The notes under the pieces were generated by a model that did not search any database, was not told the DNA's origin, and saw nothing but the letters and a program-made list of their open reading frames with translations. A DNA stretch of 64,000 nucleotides from Sphingomonas lycopersici (GTDB lineage: Bacteria; Pseudomonadota; Alphaproteobacteria; Sphingomonadales; Sphingomonadaceae). The position numbers were made by a program, and so were the translations under genes. Positions 43,229 through 49,962 of this stretch are shown here, piece by piece (the stretch's first letter is position 1; the number at the start of each line of letters is the position of its first letter). The stretch lies in the NCBI RefSeq assembly GCF_026130605.1, contig NZ_JANFAU010000003.1, positions 124,001-188,000 on the forward strand, given 5' to 3'.

Positions 43229-43344
43229 CCAACGGGTTATCGCGTCCAGAATGAGACGAACCGTGGATCGACATCGCGCGCCGGCGGTTTTGTCGGTGGC
43301 GATGCGGCGCTCCCTTCCCGCGCCGTGTCGCCGCCCGATAATGG

Positions 43345-43521
43345 ATGCACTGGATCAACTCTGTGACCCCGCTCGAAATCGCTGCTTTTCAGCAGGAACT
43401 CTTTGTCACACCGCGCATGGAGATTCTTCGTCTCTACCTCGATCTCGAGGAGAATGATCCCCGCTTCGAAGTGGTCGAAGCCTGGGTGCGCACCTATCGG
43501 CTGAACGAACAGGCTGCATGA
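43345..43521 (+). CDS. Small protein of unknown function (58 aa)
   Basis: A 58-codon frame starting MHWINSVTPLEI (alternative GTG at 43363) and ending VVEAWVRTYRLNEQAA. It is acidic and helical (ELFVTPRMEILRLYLDLEEN) with no signal peptide. A strong hairpin terminator starts 5 nt after the stop, which supports its being a real transcription unit. Ribosome-binding site is weak. Codon use is less GC-rich at third positions than its neighbours. Confidence 0.5.
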   Translation: MHWINSVTPLEIAAFQQELFVTPRMEILRLYLDLEENDPRFEVVEAWVRTYRLNEQAA

Positions 43522-43526
43522 AGCGG

Positions 43527-43550
43527 CGGCGGGCGTCGCGGCGCCCGCCG
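43527..43550. terminator. Bidirectional hairpin terminator
   Basis: CGGCGGGCG - 6 nt - CGCCCGCCG, perfect 9-bp stem, between the 58-aa gene (stop 43521) and the META-domain gene read toward it (stop 43559). Confidence 0.65.
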
Positions 43551-43558
43551 ACCGTCAC

Positions 43559-44281
43559 TTATCGACGCACCACGCGCTGCTCGATCACCTGATCGAGCGT
43601 CCAGCGGATCGACGACGCATCCGCCGGGGGGTTGGCGATCTTTTCCTCGATGATCCGCAGGCGGTATTCGATCCCCGGATGCGGGGCGAACCCTTCGATG
43701 CCGCCATAATGCAGCTGCCAGCGGTCGCCAGGCTTCTCGCGGATCTGCAGGCAGGTCATCCGGCCGACCCCATTGCACGGGCGGGTTTCGGCCGAGACAT
43801 AGACCAGCTTGCGCGGGGCATCGGCGGCGGGCTTGTGCGCCGCGCGATAGGTCAGCGTCGCGCCCTTGGCGGTGCGCAGGACCAATTGATCGCCCGCAAG
43901 GCGATAGCGCGTGACTGCCGACAGCGCGTCGACATAGGCGCGCTCGGTCGCCATCGCCGGCGGCGGGCAGGCCATCAGCGTGCTGGCGAAGCCGTGCTTG
44001 CCGTCGCCGAAGCGCAACGTATCGCGGCCGACGCGGAACGCGCCGCCGGTGCGGTTGCACCCGGTGTCGCTCGAAAAGCGCCCGTTCGCGGCGTCGAAAT
44101 CGAGCCGCAGCGGCTTGCCCTGTGGCAATGGGCGCCCGCTCCACGCCACCAGATCCCAATGCTGCGCTGCGAGCCGGGCGGCGGCACCTTTCGCGCTCGC
44201 GGGGGCGGCATCCGCCGCACCCGCCGCCAGGACCACGGCGAGACCGAGCATCATCGCGCCGGTCCGGTCGATCAACTTCAT
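43559..44281 (-). CDS. META domain / DUF4377 envelope protein
   Basis: A 240-residue exported protein with signal peptide (cleavage after AADA). The META (HslJ-like) domain is visible in HWDLVAWSGRPLPQGKPLRL, SDTGCNRTGGAF and a late LMACPPPAMATERAYVDALS; after it a DUF4377-like part KLVYVSAETRPCNGVGRMTC with YRLRIIEEKIANPP. HslJ relatives affect antibiotic tolerance and envelope stress. Start set by AAAGGAG before the ATG. Confidence 0.85.
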   Translation of the reverse strand: MKLIDRTGAMMLGLAVVLAAGAADAAPASAKGAAARLAAQHWDLVAWSGRPLPQGKPLRLDFDAANGRFSSDTGCNRTGGAFRVGRDTLRFGDGKHGFASTLMACPPPAMATERAYVDALSAVTRYRLAGDQLVLRTAKGATLTYRAAHKPAADAPRKLVYVSAETRPCNGVGRMTCLQIREKPGDRWQLHYGGIEGFAPHPGIEYRLRIIEEKIANPPADASSIRWTLDQVIEQRVVRR

Positions 44282-44370
44282 CGCAAACTCCTTTGTTACG
44301 GAGGCGAATAGGTCGCGCCGGATGAACCCGGCATGTCGCCATTGTTGCGGGTGCGAAAGGTGCGCGCGGG

Positions 44371-44784
44371 TCAGCGTAGCGGGGTGCCGATCGACCAGAG
44401 GTGGCCGAACGGATCGCGCACCTGCGCATAGCGATCGCCCCAGAACATATCCTCCGGAGCCATCACCGAGGTCGCCCCGGCATCGACCGCGCGCTGATAC
44501 CATTTGTCGGTATCGTCGACCTGCAGGTGGAGCACGAGACCCGCGGGCTCGCTCGCTGGCTTGCCCGAATATTCGGGGAAATCGTCATGCATCATCAGCG
44601 ACGCGCCGTTGATATGGAGATGCGCGTGCATCAGCCGCTCGCCGTCCTCCGCGGGCGCCCGCGCCTGCTCGGTCGCGCCGAACGCGCGGGCGTAGAAATC
44701 GATCGCCTCCTTGGCGCGCTTGTCGCGAATCGTGATGTGCGGGGTAAGGCCGCTGGTAGGCGCTTGATTGGCGGGGCCGCTCAT
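44371..44784 (-). CDS. VOC family (PhnB/glyoxalase-like) protein
   Basis: A 137-residue vicinal-oxygen-chelate protein of the PhnB type: TPHITIRDKRAKEAIDFYARAFGA, HAHLHINGASLMMHDDFPEY and YAQVRDPFGHLWSIGTP. Usually lacks glyoxalase activity and may bind small electrophiles. Upstream of the META-domain gene on the same strand (89 bp apart) and divergent from the phosphatase gene. Confidence 0.88.
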   Translation of the reverse strand: MSGPANQAPTSGLTPHITIRDKRAKEAIDFYARAFGATEQARAPAEDGERLMHAHLHINGASLMMHDDFPEYSGKPASEPAGLVLHLQVDDTDKWYQRAVDAGATSVMAPEDMFWGDRYAQVRDPFGHLWSIGTPLR

Positions 44785-44901
44785 CTTCCATCTCCTTGCA
44801 ACAGGGTGTGATCGCGCGAAGACTAGCCGATCGGCGCCGCCACGTCGAAGCCGATTGTTGCGGGATTGTCACCGGTCGCGTGCGGCGGCTACGAACGCCG
44901 C

Positions 44902-46569
44902 ATGACCGACAGCACCGCCAAGCCGCCCCGCCCCGGCCGCCCCGAGAGCCCGCAACGCCGCCTGCTTCTCGAAGGCATCGCCACCGCGATCGGCGCGGCG
45001 GCGGTGGGGCTGCCGGCGGAGGCGGCGACCAAGCCGGCCGCGCGGCCCGCTGGCGGGGCGAGCGACGCGGCGCTGCGCGCACATATCGATACAATCGTCG
45101 TGATCTACGCCGAGAACCGCAGCTTCAACAATCTGTTCGCCGATTTCCCCGGGCTCCAGAACCCGCTGTCGAAGGTGCCCGCCGACCGCACGCTCCAGCG
45201 CGACCGAGACGGCAAGGTCCTGGAGAAGTTGCCCAAGATCTGGGAGGGGCTGGTCCCCAACAAACAGGTGGTTGAGCATCGCGACTATCAGATCGGCCCT
45301 GACGATCTGCCCGCGCTGCCCAATGCGCCCTTCGCGCTGTCGACCCCGGAGGGCGATCCGCTGCCGCATGGCGTCGTCACGCGCGATCTGGTCCACGCCT
45401 TTTACAACAACCAGCTGCAGATCAACGGCGGGCGCAACGACGGCTTCGTTGCCTGGGGCGACAGCGGCGCGCTGGTGATGGGCCATTATGGTGACGGCTC
45501 GTCCAACCTGCGGCTGTGGCAGATCGCGCGCGAGTTCACGCTGTGCGACAATTTCTTCATGGGGGCATTCGGCGGCTCCTATCTCAACCACCAATATCTC
45601 ATTGCGGCGCGCCCGCCTTTCTATCCCGATGCCGACAAGAGCCCGGCGAAGGGCCGGATCGCGATCACCGAGGACGGCGATCCCAGGAGCATCCGCATCA
45701 AGCAGACCGCCAATTCGCCCAAGAGCGCGATGGACGGCCCGGTGCAGTTCGTGCCCAATTCGATCACCCCCGATTTCTGGGCGGTCAACACGCTGATGCC
45801 GCCTTATGCGCCGACCTATGATCTCGATCCCGCGCGGCCCGGCTATGCCAATTGGCAGAGCGCGCACACGCTCGTCCCGCAGAGCCACAAGACGATCGGC
45901 GACATGCTGAGCGCGAAGACTGTCGACTGGGCGTGGTATGGCGGCGGCTGGGCGGCGGCGCTTGCCGGGCACGGCACCGACGGCGCTTTCCCGACGCGGC
46001 CCAATTTCCAGCCGCATCACCAGCCGTTCAACTATTTCACCCAATTCGCCCCCGGCACCGCGGCGCGCGACCGGCATCTGCGCGACGGCGGCACCGGCGA
46101 GACCGCGCGGACCAACAAGTTCCTCGCCGATGCCGCGGCGGGCAAGCTGCCCCCGGTCACCTTCTACAAACCGCAGGGCAACCTCAACATGCACGCCGGC
46201 TATTCGGACGTCGATGCCGGGGACCGCCATATCGCCGGGGTGATCGACGCGCTGCGCAAGAGCCCGCAATGGGCGAAGATGCTGATCGTCGTCACCTTCG
46301 ACGAAAATGGCGGCTGGTGGGATCATGTCGCGCCGCCCAAGGGCGACCGCTGGGGGCCGGGCACCCGCATCCCCGCGCTGGTGATCTCGCCGCACGCGCG
46401 GCGCGGCGAGGTCGATCATACGATCTACGATACCGGATCGATCGCGCGCTTCATCACGCGGCGCTGGGGGCTGGAGAAGCTGCCGGGGCTGGTCGAACGC
46501 GAGCGCGCGATGATCGCGGCGGGCGGCCCGCCGCCGGGCGATCTGACGCAGGCGCTGAGGTTGGAGTAG
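44902..46569 (+). CDS. Acid phosphatase / phospholipase C (AcpA family)
   Basis: A 555-residue secreted phosphoesterase with a Tat-like leader (PQRRLLLEGIATAIG) and the alkaline-phosphatase-superfamily N-terminus DTIVVIYAENRSFNNLFADF (metal and nucleophile region). Further on are GGSYLNHQYLIAARPPFYPD, NMHAGYSDVDAGDRHI, VTFDENGGWWDHVAPP and PALVISPHARRGEVDHTIYD. It hydrolyses phosphate esters or phospholipid head groups in the periplasm or outside the cell. ATG at 44902 chosen to give the leader. Confidence 0.88.
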   Translation: MTDSTAKPPRPGRPESPQRRLLLEGIATAIGAAAVGLPAEAATKPAARPAGGASDAALRAHIDTIVVIYAENRSFNNLFADFPGLQNPLSKVPADRTLQRDRDGKVLEKLPKIWEGLVPNKQVVEHRDYQIGPDDLPALPNAPFALSTPEGDPLPHGVVTRDLVHAFYNNQLQINGGRNDGFVAWGDSGALVMGHYGDGSSNLRLWQIAREFTLCDNFFMGAFGGSYLNHQYLIAARPPFYPDADKSPAKGRIAITEDGDPRSIRIKQTANSPKSAMDGPVQFVPNSITPDFWAVNTLMPPYAPTYDLDPARPGYANWQSAHTLVPQSHKTIGDMLSAKTVDWAWYGGGWAAALAGHGTDGAFPTRPNFQPHHQPFNYFTQFAPGTAARDRHLRDGGTGETARTNKFLADAAAGKLPPVTFYKPQGNLNMHAGYSDVDAGDRHIAGVIDALRKSPQWAKMLIVVTFDENGGWWDHVAPPKGDRWGPGTRIPALVISPHARRGEVDHTIYDTGSIARFITRRWGLEKLPGLVERERAMIAAGGPPPGDLTQALRLE

Positions 46570-46608
46570 TTGCTGCGCAGCGCGGGCGGGGGTAGAATCC
46601 GAATTTCT

Positions 46609-46703
46609 TCATCGTCATGCCGGGCTCGACCCGGCATCCAGAGCCACAAAGGACACCGCCTGAGACTCTGGGTGCCGGGTCGAGCCCGGCGTGACGATGA
46701 AAG
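46609..46703. repeat. Dispersed inverted repeat (GTCATGCCGGGCTCGACCCG type)
   Basis: TCATCGTCATGCCGGGCTCG at the left, its complement CGAGCCCGGCGTGACGATGA at the right, with CATCCAGAGCC...GGACACCGCCTGAGACTCTG between. Common intergenic palindrome type in alphaproteobacteria. Confidence 0.75.
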
Positions 46704-46781
46704 GTGAAGCCGAGCGGCGGGACGTCGGTCACGTCGAGCCGCCGCTGTGCTCCCGCGGAGGCAGGAACACAATATGGGGGC

Positions 46782-46857
46782 GCCCACCCCGGCGAACGCC
46801 GGGGTCCAGGATCAGGCCGGTCGTAACTTTACCCCGGCCTTCGCCGGGGTGGATCCC
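46782..46857. repeat. Dispersed repeat, CCCCGGCCTTCGC family
   Basis: CACCCCGGCGAACGCCGGGG and CCCCGGCCTTCGCCGGGGTG enclose TCCAGGATCAGGCCGGTCGT-AACTTTA. Nearly the same as the second half of 23624-23735. With the repeat at 46609 it fills the gap between convergent acpA-like and cobO genes. Confidence 0.8.
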
Positions 46858-46865
46858 GCGACGCG

Positions 46866-47471
46866 CTAGAATTCGATCCCGGCCTGCGCCTTCACCCCGG
46901 ATCGGAACGGGTGTTTCACCTGCGTCATCTCGGTCACCAGATCGGCCGCCTCGATCAGCGCCGCGGGGGCATTGCGGCCGGTGACGACGACATGCTTCAT
47001 CGCCGGCCGCGCGGTGAGCACCGCCAGCACCTCGTCGAGCGGCAGATAATCGTAGCGCAGCACGATGTTGAGCTCGTCGGCGACCACCATGTCATAGGCC
47101 GGGTCGGCGATCATCCGCTTCACCTCGTCCCACGCGACGCGCGCGGTCGCGATATCGCGTGCGCGGTCCTGCGTATCCCAGGTGAAGCCCTCGCCCATCG
47201 GCTTGAACTCGGCATGCGCGGGAAAAGCGTCGAACACCGCTTTCTCGCCGGTGGTCATCGCGCCCTTGACGAACTGGATCACCCCCACCTTCATGCCGTG
47301 GCCGATCGCGCGCACCGCCATCCCCAATGCGGCGGTGGTCTTGCCCTTGCCGGCGCCGGTGTGGACGATCAGCAGCCCCTTCTCGATCGTCTTGGCCGCG
47401 ACGATCCTGGCCTGCGCCGCCTGTCGCTTCTTCATCTTTTCGGCGTGCTGCGCCTCGGTCCGTTCGGCCAT
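46866..47471 (-). CDS. cobO: Cob(I)yrinic acid a,c-diamide adenosyltransferase
   Basis: A 201-residue CobO/BtuR ATP:corrinoid adenosyltransferase: P-loop VHTGAGKGKTTAALGMAVRA, GVIQFVKGAMTTGEKAVFD, GFTWDTQDRARD, DMVVADELNIVLRYDYL. It attaches the adenosyl group to cobalt in coenzyme B12 synthesis or salvage. Start at 47471 lies after AAGGAG. A cobalamin riboswitch occupies its leader, so it is shut off when B12 is abundant. No other B12 gene is seen in the window. Confidence 0.95.
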   Translation of the reverse strand: MAERTEAQHAEKMKKRQAAQARIVAAKTIEKGLLIVHTGAGKGKTTAALGMAVRAIGHGMKVGVIQFVKGAMTTGEKAVFDAFPAHAEFKPMGEGFTWDTQDRARDIATARVAWDEVKRMIADPAYDMVVADELNIVLRYDYLPLDEVLAVLTARPAMKHVVVTGRNAPAALIEAADLVTEMTQVKHPFRSGVKAQAGIEF

Positions 47472-47480
47472 CGTCTTGCT

Positions 47481-47622
47481 CCTTGCGGGATCTTCGCGTC
47501 CCAAGAGAGGTTTGTCGCCCGAGGGAGAAGGTCTGGCTCCCGACCCCGCTTCGCAGTGTCGTTTACAGTGGCGCGACCGCGCCGGGCTTTCACCGGCTTC
47601 TTCTTCCTCTGTGCACGCGCGA
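47481..47622 (-). promoter_or_regulatory. Cobalamin riboswitch upstream of cobO
   Basis: Read on the minus strand, the leader has the conserved aptamer pieces in order: GCCGGTGAAAGCCCGGC (around 47597-47581), GCCACTGTAAA, GGGAGCCAGACC (around 47541-47530, the B12-box counterpart). Further down, CTTGGGA and TCCC-GC-AAGG (47506-47481) can pair, and the last four bases are part of the cobO ribosome-binding site AAGGAG. That suggests translational control by sequestering it. Confidence 0.88.
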
Positions 47623-47670
47623 CCTAGAAGCCGCAGCGCCGCGGCGTCAACGTCTCTCGCCGGCGCGAAG

Positions 47671-47697
47671 ATCGGGCGCCGAAATGCGGCGCCCGAT
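47671..47697 (-). terminator. Hairpin terminator of the ABC transporter gene
   Basis: An 11-bp perfect stem, ATCGGGCGCCG - 5 nt - CGGCGCCCGAT, 12 bp after the ABC transporter stop codon. No long T-run follows. Confidence 0.65.
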
Positions 47698-47709
47698 CCC
47701 CCGAACCCT

Positions 47710-49509
47710 TCAGGCGTCGGTCAGCTCGGGCGCGTCGTCGACGATGTTGCCCGATTGCCGATCGAACAGCCGGCGATACTGGCCCCCCGCATCGGCAAGC
47801 AGCGCATCGTGATCGCCGTCCTCGATGATCCGCCCCTGATCGAACACCAGGATGCGGTCGAGCGTGCGCACCGTGGAGAGCCGGTGCGCGATGACGATCG
47901 CGGTGCGGCCCTTCATCAGCCGGTCCATCGCCTGCTGGATCAGCGCCTCGCTCTCCGAATCGAGGCTGGAGGTCGCCTCGTCGAGGATGAGGATCGGCGC
48001 ATCCGCCAGGAAGGCGCGAGCCAGCGCCACGCGCTGACGCTCGCCGCCAGACAGCTTGACCCCGCGCTCGCCGACCAACGTGCTGTAGCCACGCGGCAGC
48101 TTGACGATGAAGTCATGCGCATTGGCGAGCCGTGCCGCCGCCTCGATCTCGCGCTGCGTCGCCTCCGGGCGGGCGTAGGCGATATTGTCGGCGAGGCTGC
48201 GGTGGAACAGGATCGGTTCCTGCTGTACGATCGCGATCTGCCGACGCAGCGATTGCTGGGTCGCGTGCGACACATCCTGGCCGTCGATCGTCACCCGGCC
48301 CGCGCTGACGTCGTAGAGCCGCTGGACGAGCTTGACGAAGGTCGTCTTGCCCGATCCCGAATGTCCGACGAGGCCGACGCGCTCGCCGCCGCGGATCACG
48401 AGATCGAGGTGCTCGTAGAGCGGCGTCTCATGCCCGCCATAGCGGAAGGTGACATCCTCAAAGCGCACCTCGCCCGCGTCGATGCGGATCGGCACCGCGT
48501 CGCTGCGATCCTCGATCCCGAGCGGCTGATCGTGCAGGTCGACCAGCTCCTCCATCTCGTTCACCGAGCGTTGCAGGTGATGGATGTGGAAGCCGATGTC
48601 GGACAGATAGCCGTGGACCACGAAATAGCTGGCGAGCACATAAGTGACATCGCCCGGCGTCGCCGCCCCGCGCCACCACAGCCACAAGGCCGCGCCGGTG
48701 ATTGCGCTGCGAATGCCCCATAATACGAGGAGCTGCCCGCTGCCCGACCAGGTGTAGCGCATCCAGGTGCGCCGCGTCCGCTTCGCCCATTTGGTGAGCA
48801 GCCGGTCGACCCGACCCTCTTCGCGATCCTCGGCGCCGAACGCCTTGACCACCGCGTTGGAGCCGATCGCGTCGGACAAGAGCCCGCCCAATTTAGTGTC
48901 CCACGCGTTGGACAGCGTCGAGGCCGGCGCCGCCCAGCGCGTCGCGAGCACGACGGTCATCGCGATATAGGCAAGCGCGCCCACCCCCATCACCACGCCG
49001 AGGATCGGCCAGTGCCAGCCGAGCAGCAGCATCGTCCCGACGAGCACGACGGTCGACGGCAGCAACTGGAGCAGCAGCACGTCGTTGAGCGTGTCGAACG
49101 CCCACATGCCGCGGGTGATCTTGCGCACGGTCGAGCCGGCGAAGCTGTTGGCGTGCCAGTCGGTCGAGAAGCGCTGGACGCGGTGGAAGGCGTCGTGGGT
49201 CACGTGGCGCATGATGCGCAACGTGAACGGCACGATCCCCGCCCAGGCGACGTGGCGCAGCGCGACCATCGCGAGGCCGAGCGACGCCATCGCCGCGAAC
49301 AGCAGCAGCGCGCCCTCGCGCCGGTTGGCGGCGAGCGCGTCGATCAGCCGGCCGGCGAAAAGCGGCACGAAAATCTCGGTGACCGTCGCCGCGGTGATGA
49401 ACAGCGCGATAAAGATCGCGCGGCCGCGTTGCGCGGCCCAGTGACGAAAGGTGAATGCAAGCACGCGGCGGATCGAATCCGCGCGGTCTTCGGCGCGTGT
49501 TAATGCCAT
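47710..49509 (-). CDS. ABC exporter with fused membrane and ATPase domains
   Basis: A 599-residue half-transporter: six-helix exporter domain (residues 1-320), then an ATPase domain with Walker A GLVGHSGSGKTTFVK, signature VKLSGGERQRVALARAF, Walker B PILILDEATSSLDSE and the switch His in IVIAHRLSTVR. It works as a dimer. The substrate is unknown (MsbA/multidrug-like). A single gene with its own terminator; the next gene downstream is riboswitch-controlled cobO. Confidence 0.93.
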   Translation of the reverse strand: MALTRAEDRADSIRRVLAFTFRHWAAQRGRAIFIALFITAATVTEIFVPLFAGRLIDALAANRREGALLLFAAMASLGLAMVALRHVAWAGIVPFTLRIMRHVTHDAFHRVQRFSTDWHANSFAGSTVRKITRGMWAFDTLNDVLLLQLLPSTVVLVGTMLLLGWHWPILGVVMGVGALAYIAMTVVLATRWAAPASTLSNAWDTKLGGLLSDAIGSNAVVKAFGAEDREEGRVDRLLTKWAKRTRRTWMRYTWSGSGQLLVLWGIRSAITGAALWLWWRGAATPGDVTYVLASYFVVHGYLSDIGFHIHHLQRSVNEMEELVDLHDQPLGIEDRSDAVPIRIDAGEVRFEDVTFRYGGHETPLYEHLDLVIRGGERVGLVGHSGSGKTTFVKLVQRLYDVSAGRVTIDGQDVSHATQQSLRRQIAIVQQEPILFHRSLADNIAYARPEATQREIEAAARLANAHDFIVKLPRGYSTLVGERGVKLSGGERQRVALARAFLADAPILILDEATSSLDSESEALIQQAMDRLMKGRTAIVIAHRLSTVRTLDRILVFDQGRIIEDGDHDALLADAGGQYRRLFDRQSGNIVDDAPELTDA

Positions 49510-49962
49510 GTCGTGAACCGGCGCTCAGGCGCCGTCTCCAATGCGATGAATGTCAGGATCGATCGGGCGAAAACCCGAATCGGGAGGCTTCAGAACCTAA
49601 TGGCGGTAATGCCTAATGGCTCCGAACCCGCCGAGAGGGCGTGCTGTGGTCGACATGATCATCTACGCCCTCCTTTCTTCGCGCTGGAATGCGGTGGCCG
49701 TGTAACAATATTCGATGTGACTGGCAAGTGGCTGATTTTGCGGACACCGTTTATTACAATTGTGCGGCGGCATCGCGGCCAATACTGCTTCTCGTCGAAC
49801 GAGCATTGCGTATCCGCCTCCCTTGTGTCCCGGCGAAGGCAGAAGCACATGAGAGGGACGATTGTCATCGGTCCGCAACGAAAGCGTCACGAAAATTGCA
49901 CGGCCGGCGTCCACAGGCGCCTCGTTCTGCGTCGCAGCAACGACCACAAAAAAGGGACCGCC
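49510..49962. other. 453-bp region upstream of the TonB receptor gene
   Basis: No credible gene. Visible structure: CCTAATGGC twice (49596-49604, 49612-49620), and an 8-bp inverted repeat GAGGGCGT/ACGCCCTC (49635-49642, 49665-49672) with a 22-nt loop followed by CTTTCTTC. There is also an AT-rich stretch with TTTATTACAATTG (about 49749) that could hold the promoter. The long untranslated leader may carry regulation, but no known riboswitch was recognised. Confidence 0.5.

Noticed and set aside
43251..43457. A 68-codon plus-strand frame overlapping the 58-codon gene
   Set aside because: No ribosome-binding site, no pattern in the product, and it does not end at the terminator; the other frame does.
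49513..49962. A 150-residue N-terminal extension of the second TonB receptor
   Set aside because: It lacks domains and puts the signal peptide in the middle of the protein; the GTG at 49963 with AAAGGGA gives a normal exported receptor.
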